Shown here one piece after another: positions 1 through 5,392 of a stretch of DNA of 5,418 bases. The notes beneath the pieces were generated by a model. That model saw only the letters and a program-made list of their open reading frames with translations, was not told where the DNA came from and searched no databases. The position numbers were made by a program, and so were the translations under genes. This DNA is from an uncultured Varibaculum sp. GTDB lineage: Bacteria; Actinomycetota; Actinomycetes; Actinomycetales; Actinomycetaceae. Where the stretch lies: NCBI GenBank assembly GCA_947253735.1, contig CAMYAU010000099.1, positions 1 through 5,418 of the forward strand, read 5' to 3'. Every line of letters begins with the position of its first letter. The first letter of the stretch is position 1.

Positions 1-1286
1 ACGTCAACATCGGCTCCTCGAATCTTTGCGGCCATTGCCGCCATCGCTGCTTCCAGGGGAGTTAGCTGGGCAGAGGTCTCTTCTTCCTCAGCAGGAGGAA
101 GCCCCGCCATTTTACGGACTTTTTTGGAATCAACTTTCAATGCTGGAAGCCGCGAAAATGCGGCTTCCACTTCGGCTTTTACTTCCAGATTATGCCGGGG
201 ATTAAGTAGCTCTTTTGCTACATCGGGAGCCGGTTTGATTACCGCAGTCACTAAAGACCCCCACTTAGGATCAGGAACTCCTACCACAACTACTTGCTCT
301 ACCTGCGGTAAATCTTTAATTACCCGTTCTACCAGGGAGGATTGGATATGCACCCCTGCAGTTGCTATCACATCGCGGGCTTTTCCATCTACTATCAGAC
401 GCGGCCCGCTCATATGACCAGCATCCTTACTACGCAGCCAGCGTTTACGTCCGCGAGAGATAAACTCCACCCTTCCGGGTTTACCTAGATAACCAGCCAT
501 CATACAGATTCCCGAGAGCCAGATAAGCCCTCCGATAGTGGCCACGTGAACACCAGCGACAGGTTTTCCTTCCAACACGCACAGGCCGCACGATTCAGGG
601 ATCCCATATCCGTGCAGGAACTCTATTCCCGCTTCCTTAGCAGCCCGCCCTAACTGATCATAAGCGGTTAGACCGGTTACGATCAGGGATGATACTTCCT
701 GTAAAACTGTTCGCTGCGCGGGGGGAATTTCTATTAGCTGCGCCAGTTGTTCCTTAGTAATCTGCATATAAATAGGAGCTTGATCTTTTTCGCTGCGGTC
801 TTTTGCTCTTTCCACTGCGCGCAGAATCTCGAGGGCATTTGCAGGCTTAGTTTTGGCTGCAATTATTGGTGGAATATTGACCGCAATCGCCCGCGCCAAT
901 GTCATAATCCCATCAATCTCGGTGACCGAACTGGTAAGGATCCAACGTCCCGGACGTCCCACTGCGGCGTTGACTGCTTCCGCCATGGTTTTCAGGCTAA
1001 GCAGCGAATAGCAAACAATTGCACCACCTGTCGGAGCCGGCAGGGCCAAGGCGGCTGATTCCGGGATCTCTTGGCGTCGGGTTTCGTAGTCGCGCAGGCC
1101 CATGGGGAAATCGTCACTTTTGGGGAAGGGAAAAATTACCTGTTTTTTCTTCAGACGGGAACGGCGAAGATTGGGGGGCAAATCTTCCAAATCTCCCATT
1201 TGCTTAGCTAGCGCAGAAAGCAATGTGGATACATCTGCCGAGGAATCAGCTATCGGCAAATAATAAAAAGGAGAAAAAATTTCCAT
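1..1286 (-). CDS. menE: MenE-like AMP-forming acyl-CoA ligase, C-terminus cut by window edge, active-site motifs eroded
   Basis: The minus strand reads open for 428 codons from an ATG at 1286 to the left edge. AGGAAGT at 1291-1297 lies 4 bases upstream and supports this start. The protein follows the layout of actinobacterial o-succinylbenzoate-CoA ligase (MenE, menaquinone biosynthesis, cytoplasmic; OSB + ATP + CoA to OSB-CoA). Matching blocks are LLSLKTMAEAVNAAVGRPG (about 95-113), GYGIPESCGLCVLEG (225-239), WLRSKDAG (283-290), VDGKARDVIATAGVHI (299-314) and VVVVGVPDPKWG (332-343). Against the family, the P-loop normally like TSGSTGTPK reads APTGGAIVC (84-92), the Thr of YGxTE is Pro229, the usual His near residue 123 is absent, and the hinge-region Arg is Lys302. 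Asp288 and a C-terminal lysine (Lys389, in DSKKVRK) appear kept. The tail after about 398 is Glu- then Ala-rich and continues off the edge. Family membership is fairly secure; normal ligase activity is doubtful. No other men gene is visible. Confidence 0.8.
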   Translation of the reverse strand, partial: MEIFSPFYYLPIADSSADVSTLLSALAKQMGDLEDLPPNLRRSRLKKKQVIFPFPKSDDFPMGLRDYETRRQEIPESAALALPAPTGGAIVCYSLLSLKTMAEAVNAAVGRPGRWILTSSVTEIDGIMTLARAIAVNIPPIIAAKTKPANALEILRAVERAKDRSEKDQAPIYMQITKEQLAQLIEIPPAQRTVLQEVSSLIVTGLTAYDQLGRAAKEAGIEFLHGYGIPESCGLCVLEGKPVAGVHVATIGGLIWLSGICMMAGYLGKPGRVEFISRGRKRWLRSKDAGHMSGPRLIVDGKARDVIATAGVHIQSSLVERVIKDLPQVEQVVVVGVPDPKWGSLVTAVIKPAPDVAKELLNPRHNLEVKAEVEAAFSRLPALKVDSKKVRKMAGLPPAEEEETSAQLTPLEAAMAAMAAKIRGADVD

Positions 1287-1290
1287 CGCG

Positions 1291-1297
1291 ACTTCCT
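1291..1297 (-). promoter_or_regulatory. Ribosome binding site of the MenE-like gene
   Basis: On the minus strand AGGAAGT stands 4 bases before the ATG at 1286. It is the only good Shine-Dalgarno match near the start of this frame, and it fixes the start at residue MEIFSPF. Confidence 0.6.
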
Positions 1298-1346
1298 GAA
1301 AGTTAAGTAATATCGAATGCTATTCTAACTTGTCATTAGCCTTGAG

Positions 1347-1375
1347 TTCTTAAAACTTCGTAACCCATACGTCAA
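1347..1375 (-). promoter_or_regulatory. Possible promoter of the MenE-like gene
   Basis: On the minus strand TTGACG (1370-1375) is a five-of-six match to the -35 consensus. It is followed 17 bases later by a weak -10, TAAGAA (1347-1352). A better -10-like hexamer, TAGAAT (1322-1327), lies closer to the gene but has no convincing -35 partner. Either would give a leader of a few tens of bases. This is consensus matching by eye in an AT-richer stretch, so it is tentative. Confidence 0.3.
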
Positions 1376-1424
1376 CTAAACCTGCAGGATGCAGTAAAAC
1401 ATGACCTGTAGCACACAGAAAAGA

Positions 1425-1453
1425 TTAGGCTTCTTCCATCTTTTTGTTATACT
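1425..1453 (+). promoter_or_regulatory. Candidate promoter for the structured RNA at 1461-1572
   Basis: TATACT (1448-1453) is a good -10 match, and 17 bases upstream sits a poor -35, TTAGGC (1425-1430). A transcript would start near 1460, exactly where the first hairpin (GCCGG, loop, CCGGC) begins. The -10 lies inside the near-palindrome TTGTTATACTAGAACAA (1444-1460), so a repressor-type operator is possible. Support is the -10, the spacing and the fit to the RNA's 5' end; the -35 is weak. Confidence 0.3.
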
Positions 1454-1460
1454 AGAACAA
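1444..1460. promoter_or_regulatory. 17-bp imperfect palindrome, possible operator
   Basis: TTGTTATACTAGAACAA reads the same on both strands except for one mismatched pair (positions 6 and 12 of the site) around a central C. Seven of eight pairs match. It encloses the -10-like TATACT, where a repressor dimer could block transcription in the plus direction. No regulator family is recognised from the half-site TTGTT. It could also simply be a short RNA hairpin. Confidence 0.3.
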
Positions 1461-1572
1461 GGCCGGTAGCTCCGGCTGTTTTAGGGGAACGTGTGTCAAG
1501 ATAACCCCTAAACGATAACCTAGAGTCGGTTCCGCAAAAGCGCAGGAGGGAGCGCGCGGGGCCGACTCTAGG
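1461..1572 (+). ncRNA. Candidate structured RNA with three consecutive hairpins
   Basis: The gap between the MenE-like gene and sir2 holds three strong stem-loops in a row. Hairpin 1 pairs GCCGG (1462-1466) with CCGGC (1472-1476). Hairpin 2 pairs TTTAGGGG (1480-1487) with CCCCTAAA (1505-1512) around a 17-base loop. Hairpin 3 pairs 1519-1535 with 1556-1572 as 17 continuous base pairs, starting with 11 Watson-Crick pairs (CCTAGAGTCGG / CCGACTCTAGG). It then has a bulge of AAAA, a GCGC/GCGC stem and the loop AGGAGGGA (1544-1551). Two of the 17 pairs are G-U only if the plus strand is transcribed; on the minus strand they become A-C mismatches, which favours plus. I do not recognise a known family: it lacks the SRP RNA tetraloop region, tmRNA ends and the RNase P core. 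No clear U-run terminator follows hairpin 3, so the 3' end is uncertain. A leader or attenuator read from the minus strand remains possible. Confidence 0.45.
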
Positions 1573-1578
1573 CATTTA

Positions 1579-1603
1579 AAATCCAGCGAATTTTCACCGC
1601 TGG
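1579..1603 (-). terminator. Possible rho-independent terminator downstream of sir2
   Basis: CCAGCG (1583-1588) and CGCTGG (1598-1603) form a 6-bp stem with a 9-base loop. On the minus strand the stem is followed by ATTTTAAA, a short T-run. It sits about 100 bases after the sir2 stop and would separate sir2 from the MenE-like gene. The stem is short and the T-run is broken, so termination may be weak. Confidence 0.4.
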
Positions 1604-1703
1604 CATCCTTTACCTTCCGCTTCGAATCAGCTCCACCATGACCGTCGGTATTGTCACCTAAACAGATCGCGAACTTCGCCTTGCAGCTAACCTTTGCTCT
1701 CCG

Positions 1704-2549
1704 TTACCCCAGCAGATTCTCTGCTACTTGTGTCAATACCTGGGAAGCACCACTACAGACCCGCACGTCCGCTAAAGAATCAGCGGCTGTCGGTCCGCGG
1801 TTAATTACTGCCACTTTGGCACCGGTTCCCCAGGCTTCCCGCAACACCCATAACCCGGTCATCACCGCTAGGGAGGTTCCTACTGCCAGCACCACATCGG
1901 CTTCTCGCGCCGCGGCAAATGAACGATCCATTGCTTCACCAGGCAGAGACTCCCCAAAAAACACAATTCCAGGTTTAATGATTCCGCCACAATGCGGACA
2001 AGATAGCAAGTTGAACTGGCAGGCACGCGCCGCCCGCTCATCGGCTGCCGCCAAAACTGCCACATTCTTGGGATCGGGGTCGTCTTTTACGTCCGGATTA
2101 AGTTTACGCAGCTCTTGGTCAATAGTTTGCCGCGAAAACACTGCTCCGCAACCAAGGCATTGAACTTCCTCAAAAGTTCCATGTAACAGCTGTACATTCT
2201 TACAACCAGATTTGCGATCTAACCCGTCTACATTTTGGGTCGCGATGCAGTTAATCAGCCCCGCATCCTCTAGCCTTGCTAAAGCATAGTGCCCTGGGGT
2301 TGGCTGGAGTTGTGCCACGGTTTTCCAGGTTTCTTGATTGCGGCGCCAAACCCATTTCCGCCAATAAAGCTCGCCTAGGAACTGATCCATATCGACAGTG
2401 GGCATTCCAGAAGAGCCGGTACCGCGATAATCCGGAATCCCCGCATCGGTAGACATTCCCGCTCCCGCGACCACAATTGTTTTCTTACCCGCCATTAAAT
2501 CCGCTATGGCTTGGGCTCCTGCTTTTTCTTCCTCAATGAACTCGCTCAC
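1704..2549 (-). CDS. sir2: Sir2-family NAD-dependent protein deacylase (class II type)
   Basis: This 281-residue cytoplasmic enzyme removes acyl groups from lysines using NAD+, giving nicotinamide and O-acyl-ADP-ribose. The Rossmann core shows GAGMST (29-34) with GIPDYR (37-42), TQNVDGLD (104-111), catalytic His123 in LLHGTFEEVQC, GTS (224-226) and INRG (249-252). Cys131, Cys134, Cys184 and Cys187 form the structural zinc site. The 49 residues between the two CxxC pairs, and the STDAGIPDYRG form of the first motif, match class II (SIRT4-like) rather than class III sirtuins. The usual His of NVDxLH is Asp111 here, a small oddity. The start is a GTG at 2547-2549 with GGGAGGC at 2555-2561 on the minus strand. 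It is divergent from tatA and on the same strand as the MenE-like gene, but separated from it by 417 bp. The family is certain; the acyl preference and targets cannot be read from sequence. Confidence 0.93.
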   Translation of the reverse strand: MSEFIEEEKAGAQAIADLMAGKKTIVVAGAGMSTDAGIPDYRGTGSSGMPTVDMDQFLGELYWRKWVWRRNQETWKTVAQLQPTPGHYALARLEDAGLINCIATQNVDGLDRKSGCKNVQLLHGTFEEVQCLGCGAVFSRQTIDQELRKLNPDVKDDPDPKNVAVLAAADERAARACQFNLLSCPHCGGIIKPGIVFFGESLPGEAMDRSFAAAREADVVLAVGTSLAVMTGLWVLREAWGTGAKVAVINRGPTAADSLADVRVCSGASQVLTQVAENLLG

Positions 2550-2554
2550 GTTTT

Positions 2555-2561
2555 GCCTCCC
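2555..2561 (-). promoter_or_regulatory. Ribosome binding site deciding the GTG start of sir2
   Basis: GGGAGGC on the minus strand lies 5 bases before the GTG at 2549. It justifies a GTG start giving MSEFIEEE, and no better start lies upstream. Confidence 0.65.
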
Positions 2562-2612
2562 GTCCTCAGATTACTCTGTTTAGAGGGAGATTACCGCGGA
2601 TGCCACCTGCCT

Positions 2613-2626
2613 TAACGAGTAACGAG
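2613..2626. repeat. Short tandem repeat, two copies of TAACGAG
   Basis: Two exact 7-base copies lie head to tail in the divergent sir2/tatA promoter region, next to an AT-rich stretch that could hold the sir2 -10. On the minus strand the unit reads CTCGTTA. Two direct half-sites could bind a regulator, but two copies of 7 bases may be chance. Confidence 0.3.
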
Positions 2627-2677
2627 TATTTTAATAAGCCCCAGAACTTTGCTGGTTAACCCGGAAAGTTTCAACTA

Positions 2678-2721
2678 TTGTCAATAGGAGTCACCTATTT
2701 ATCTGCTAACCCCGCTACAAT
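2678..2721 (+). promoter_or_regulatory. Candidate promoter region of tatA-tatC
   Basis: TTGTCA (2678-2683) is a good -35-like hexamer, but the best -10 at normal spacing is poor (TATCTG at 2700-2705). TACAAT (2716-2721) is a good -10 without a good -35. A start after either would give a leader of roughly 45-65 bases before the tatA GTG. The overlapping palindrome at 2683-2699 suggests control here. The exact promoter cannot be fixed by eye. Confidence 0.3.
2683..2699. promoter_or_regulatory. 17-bp near-palindrome in the tatA promoter region, possible operator
   Basis: AATAGGAGTCACCTATT has perfect 6-bp arms (AATAGG / CCTATT) and a further G-C pair inside; only one of eight pairs fails. It begins on the last base of the -35-like TTGTCA, a typical repressor location. 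It does not match the iron-box (DtxR) pattern I know from actinobacteria, and no regulator is assigned. Confidence 0.35.
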
Positions 2722-2772
2722 TGGGGAAGGCAATATTATCGATGCCGTCTGCAAGAAAGGAAGGGCATCTCT

Positions 2773-3063
2773 GTGAGACCGACACACATTCTGATTCTGC
2801 TCCTGGTGTTAATCATTATTTTTGGGGCTTCCAAACTGCCCGACATTGCCCGTAACATCGGCAAATCTGCAAAGGTTTTGAAGTCTGAGCTTTCTGATCT
2901 CAGCGAAGATGACAATACTAAGCAGGTAACGGCAGGAACTCAGAACCCCCAAATTTCAGCTCCCCCTTCTTCTCCGGCACCGACCCAGGGTAACGCACAG
3001 ACTTCAGCTCCGGAAGTAGCTAGCGGGCAGTCCGATACCGCGGATCCGCCCGAAAACAAATAA
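2773..3063 (+). CDS. tatA: Sec-independent protein translocase subunit TatA
   Basis: This 96-residue membrane protein is the pore-forming or membrane-thinning subunit of the twin-arginine translocase, which exports folded proteins. It has the full TatA plan: a very short N-terminus, one hydrophobic helix (about 5-17), the hinge FGASKLP (17-23), an amphipathic helix (ARNIGKSAKVLKSEL, 26-40), then an acidic patch and a low-complexity Pro/Ser/Thr/Gln cytoplasmic tail. The GTG start is supported by AGGAAGG 8 bases upstream, and no suitable alternative is seen nearby in frame. tatC follows after 11 bases, so the two form an operon. No tatB is present between them; in many Gram-positive bacteria TatA covers both roles or tatB lies elsewhere. 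The divergent neighbour is sir2. Confidence 0.93.
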   Translation: MRPTHILILLLVLIIIFGASKLPDIARNIGKSAKVLKSELSDLSEDDNTKQVTAGTQNPQISAPPSSPAPTQGNAQTSAPEVASGQSDTADPPENK

Positions 3064-3074
3064 CTACCGCCCCC

Positions 3075-3896
3075 ATGCCGGGACAAAAAAAGAAAAACCC
3101 GCAAGCCCGCATGCGGGTAACTGAACACCTGTTAGAACTGCGTAAACGCCTACTACTCGCACTAGCCGGTATATTCGTAGCGGCGATTGGCGGCTGGTTC
3201 TTGGTTACCCCTACCCTAAATTGGATGCAAAAACCACTGCAGACAGTCAGCCATCAGGCTCCGCAGCTGAACTTTCAGACGATTGGCGCCGCTTTCGATA
3301 TGAGGATTCAGGTTTCTCTTTGGCTGGGAGTGTTGATCTCCGCGCCTTGGTGGATTTTCCAGATTGGAGCCTTTATTGCTCCCGGACTTAAACGAAAAGA
3401 AAAAATTTATATCACCATTTTTGGTTTAACTGGGATTTTACTTTTCAGTGGCGGCGCCCTCTCCGGTATCTGGGTAATCCCCAAAGCGGTCTCGATTCTC
3501 AATTCTTTCACCCCGGACGGCGCGGTTATGCTGCTGCGAGCCGACTCCTATATCACCTTCTTTATGCGCATGGTCTTGGCGTTTGGGTTATCCTGTCTGG
3601 CCCCTGAAATTTTGGTGGCGCTCAACTTTGCGGGAATCATGAAAGCCAAAACCATGTTAAAGGGCTGGCGCTGGGCAGTGGTGCTAGCCGCTGTTTTTTC
3701 GGCAGTCGCAAATCCTCTCCCTACTGCCTGGCCGATGATCGTCCAGATGCTGGCGTTGATTGGCCTCTATCTTTTGGCGGTAGGAGTCTCAGCTATCAAT
3801 GACTGGATCAGGGCCGGAGGTAGCCTGCGCGGTCGTTGCAGTAGGATTTTGCGAAAGCGGAAAGATCTCGAGTACCCTTCCGCTTCTAAGCAATAA
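3075..3896 (+). CDS. tatC: Sec-independent protein translocase subunit TatC
   Basis: TatC is the polytopic receptor that binds twin-arginine signal peptides and recruits TatA. The 273-residue protein shows the cytoplasmic motif EHLLELRKRL (17-26), the family block FQIGAFIAPGLKRKE (94-108), and about six hydrophobic segments (near 26-46, 78-100, 112-134, 158-184, 198-213 and 220-240). Glu21 and Glu108 correspond to functionally important E. coli Glu15 and Glu103. Two other acidic positions look lost: the FE of the usual FGxxFExP is CL (FGLSCLAP, 170-177, with Glu178 three residues later). The Asp of the TPxTDP-type loop is replaced in NPLPTAWP (213-220). The C-terminal tail is basic. No Shine-Dalgarno is obvious before the ATG at 3075, suggesting coupling to tatA; an in-frame ATG at 3111 (MRVTEHLLEL) is an alternative start that keeps all motifs. 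The family is certain; the residue losses rest on remembered alignments. Confidence 0.93.
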   Translation: MPGQKKKNPQARMRVTEHLLELRKRLLLALAGIFVAAIGGWFLVTPTLNWMQKPLQTVSHQAPQLNFQTIGAAFDMRIQVSLWLGVLISAPWWIFQIGAFIAPGLKRKEKIYITIFGLTGILLFSGGALSGIWVIPKAVSILNSFTPDGAVMLLRADSYITFFMRMVLAFGLSCLAPEILVALNFAGIMKAKTMLKGWRWAVVLAAVFSAVANPLPTAWPMIVQMLALIGLYLLAVGVSAINDWIRAGGSLRGRCSRILRKRKDLEYPSASKQ

Positions 3897-3952
3897 AGAA
3901 CATCCGATAGCCGCGCCTGTTTTCTCCGTCTACGCCCTAGGAAAACAAAGCG

Positions 3953-3981
3953 TTAGCAAAGCCCATCTTCCCTGGTATCGT
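3953..3981 (+). promoter_or_regulatory. Candidate promoter of the DUF6457-moaA-moaD operon
   Basis: TTAGCA (3953-3958) and TATCGT (3976-3981) each match four of six consensus bases at exactly 17-bp spacing. The -10 is preceded by TGG, an extended -10 element. A transcript would start near 3988, leaving a leader of about 55 bases before the GTG at 4044. This fits the 147-bp gap after tatC, in which I see no convincing terminator, so read-through from tat is also possible. Confidence 0.4.
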
Positions 3982-4043
3982 TAAGATTTGAGACGGAAAT
4001 AGTAACGCCAAAACGGGGCGCAAGAAAACGAAAGGGGAATCTA

Positions 4044-4316
4044 GTGACCGGTCACAATAAGAAAGACGACCCAGAAAAAATGGCGCAGATGCATCGCTGG
4101 TTAGCCGAGGTACGCGCCCAACTGCAGCTCCGGGAAGATCCATTACAGGATGTGGAATCAGAACTACTCTCACTGATCGGAACGGTAGCTCATGGTCCCT
4201 CCCGTCCAGGCGCGCCTTTAACAGCCTTCCTTACCGGATACTTGGCCGGTAAAGGCGCCGACACCAAAGAAATTATTGGGCAGCTGCAAAAATTGGCGAA
4301 AGACTGGCAAGACTAG
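4044..4316 (+). CDS. DUF6457 domain protein, molybdenum cofactor-associated
   Basis: This 90-residue soluble protein has no signal peptide or membrane segment. It opens with a short charged stretch, then MHRWLAEVRAQLQL (about 13-26), an acidic helix (VESELLSLIGTVAHG, 37-51), and the signature-like RPGAPLTAFLTGYLAG (54-69), ending in a helix with KDWQD. This order (W-L-x-x-R-x-x-L, AHGxxRPxAPLTxFLxGxxAG) is what I know as DUF6457. In actinobacteria that domain occurs alone or fused to MobA-type molybdenum cofactor guanylyltransferases. The GTG start has AAAGGGG about 6 bases upstream. moaA begins 41 bases after its stop, so it heads a Moco operon. Its biochemical role is unknown; an accessory role to MobA or MoaA is inference from fusion and neighbourhood. 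Confidence 0.75.
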   Translation: MTGHNKKDDPEKMAQMHRWLAEVRAQLQLREDPLQDVESELLSLIGTVAHGPSRPGAPLTAFLTGYLAGKGADTKEIIGQLQKLAKDWQD

Positions 4317-4347
4317 CTATCTAACATCACACACCAGGAGTAGGGCC

Positions 4348-4355
4348 GGGAGGGG
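4348..4355 (+). promoter_or_regulatory. Ribosome binding site of moaA
   Basis: GGGAGGGG ends 2 bases before the ATG at 4358, with its GGAGG core about 5 bases away. This supports that start over internal ones. The first 20 or so residues precede the conserved MoaA core, as in other actinobacterial homologues. Confidence 0.5.
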
Positions 4356-4357
4356 TA

Positions 4358-5389
4358 ATGCGCGCCAAATCTGGAGGTGGCGAGCCTTCGCCGCAGCTAC
4401 TCGACCACTGGGGACGAGTAGCTGAAGACCTCCGTCTATCGGTTACTGACCGCTGTAACTTGCGCTGCAGTTACTGCCTACCCGAGGATGCCAGCACCTG
4501 GATTCCCCGTAAGGATTTACTGACTCCTACCGAACTTGGGCGCCTTACCCAGGTGGCGCTGTCTATAGGGATTCATAAAGTCCGTTTAACCGGAGGCGAA
4601 CCCCTGTTACGTCCCGATTTAGAGGAAATTATCCGCCAGATTCGAAAGGCATTTACCGAGGCTAACCTGCCGGCTGATATCGCGCTGACTACCAACGCTA
4701 TCGGTCTAGCTCCCCGGATGGATTCACTGATAGATGCAGGTTTAGGACGCATCAATATTTCTTTAGACACCTTGGATCACGACCGCTATCACGCGCTCGC
4801 AAAACGTAATCGTTTTTCCGAGGTGGCAGCGGCTTTAGAAAAACTACCAGGTAGCGGCTTAGAACCCATAAAACTTAACTCGGTGATCTTAGATCAACAG
4901 TCCTTAGAGGAAATACCAGATCTAGTTCGCTTTGCACTGCGGCGTGGATTCCAATGGCGGGCTATCGAGTTCATGCCGATCGGCCCCTTAGGGGATTCAG
5001 CTGCTGTGCGCCCCCACGCCCGCGACATTCTCGCGCGGCTACAGGAAAGTTTTTCGCTCACCCCAATTGAAACTGACCCGGCGGCTCCGGCGCGGCGCTG
5101 GAACGTAGCGGCCGGCAGCGACCATCCTGCCGGGATTATCGGGGTGATTGCCTCCGAGTCTTCTCCTTTCTGCGCCACCTGTGACCGCACGCGTCTATCT
5201 GCTGACGGCAAAGTGTACTCTTGCCTCTTTTCTTTGGCTTTTGTAGATTTACTTGCTCCTTTACGCCGGGGTGCTTCCAATGATGAAATTGCTCAACTTT
5301 GGCTCGATGCCCAGGCAGCTAAACCCGCGGGTCACACTGAAATAGCAGCGGGACGCAGAACCTATTCCCTTTCTCAGATCGGAGGCTAA
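4358..5389 (+). CDS. moaA: GTP 3',8-cyclase MoaA (radical SAM, molybdenum cofactor step 1)
   Basis: MoaA uses S-adenosylmethionine and two [4Fe-4S] clusters to convert GTP to 3',8-cyclo-7,8-dihydro-GTP, which MoaC then turns into cyclic pyranopterin phosphate. The 343 residues are typical in length and complete. The radical SAM cluster cysteines are Cys33, Cys37 and Cys40 (CNLRCSYC), followed by RLTGGEPLLRPDL (76-88), where GGEP contacts SAM. The C-terminal GTP-binding cluster ligands are Cys272, Cys275 and Cys289, in CxxC-x13-C spacing with the DRTRLSADGK segment. The protein ends in the conserved Gly-Gly (342-343, SLSQIGG), which is needed for catalysis in the family. It is the second gene of a run beginning with the DUF6457 protein, and moaD starts 3 bases after its stop. 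Nothing suggests damage. moaC is not in view. Confidence 0.96.
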   Translation: MRAKSGGGEPSPQLLDHWGRVAEDLRLSVTDRCNLRCSYCLPEDASTWIPRKDLLTPTELGRLTQVALSIGIHKVRLTGGEPLLRPDLEEIIRQIRKAFTEANLPADIALTTNAIGLAPRMDSLIDAGLGRINISLDTLDHDRYHALAKRNRFSEVAAALEKLPGSGLEPIKLNSVILDQQSLEEIPDLVRFALRRGFQWRAIEFMPIGPLGDSAAVRPHARDILARLQESFSLTPIETDPAAPARRWNVAAGSDHPAGIIGVIASESSPFCATCDRTRLSADGKVYSCLFSLAFVDLLAPLRRGASNDEIAQLWLDAQAAKPAGHTEIAAGRRTYSLSQIGG

Positions 5390-5392
5390 AGC

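Noticed and set aside
124..417. Plus-strand open frame of 97 codons in the left part
   Set aside because: It lies opposite the MenE-like coding frame, which matches conserved protein blocks; this frame is its shadow, rich in Ser and Thr.
747..1207. Two plus-strand open frames (747-1058 and 1019-1207)
   Set aside because: Both are antisense to the MenE-like gene and show no family features.
1461..1603. Known RNA families for the structured region (SRP RNA, tmRNA, RNase P RNA, cobalamin or TPP riboswitch, T-box)
   Set aside because: I looked for the core motifs of each (SRP tetraloop region, tmRNA ends, RNase P core, riboswitch consensus boxes) and did not find them. The region is reported as an unassigned candidate.
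1621..1628. TTCGAATC, resembling a tRNA T-loop, followed by a CCACCA
   Set aside because: The flanking bases do not form a T-stem or acceptor stem, and no anticodon arm lies upstream, so it is not a tRNA.
1637..1660. Tiny open frame starting ATGACCGTCGG after sir2
   Set aside because: It has only seven codons and no ribosome binding site.
1651..2163. Plus-strand open frame of 170 codons opposite sir2
   Set aside because: It is antisense to a clear Sir2 gene, has no good ribosome binding site, and its translation is low-complexity Ser/Ala/Arg/Thr with no recognisable domain.
3799..4173. Small frames around the tatC end (plus 3799-3984, minus 3937-4173)
   Set aside because: They overlap tatC or the DUF6457 gene in other frames, and neither has a binding site or a recognisable product.
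4317..4357. Moco riboswitch before moaA
   Set aside because: The 41-base gap is too short for that aptamer and shows no stem pattern; it holds only the moaA binding site.
4573..5280. Minus-strand open frames inside moaA
   Set aside because: They are antisense to a complete moaA with all cluster cysteines, so they are shadows.
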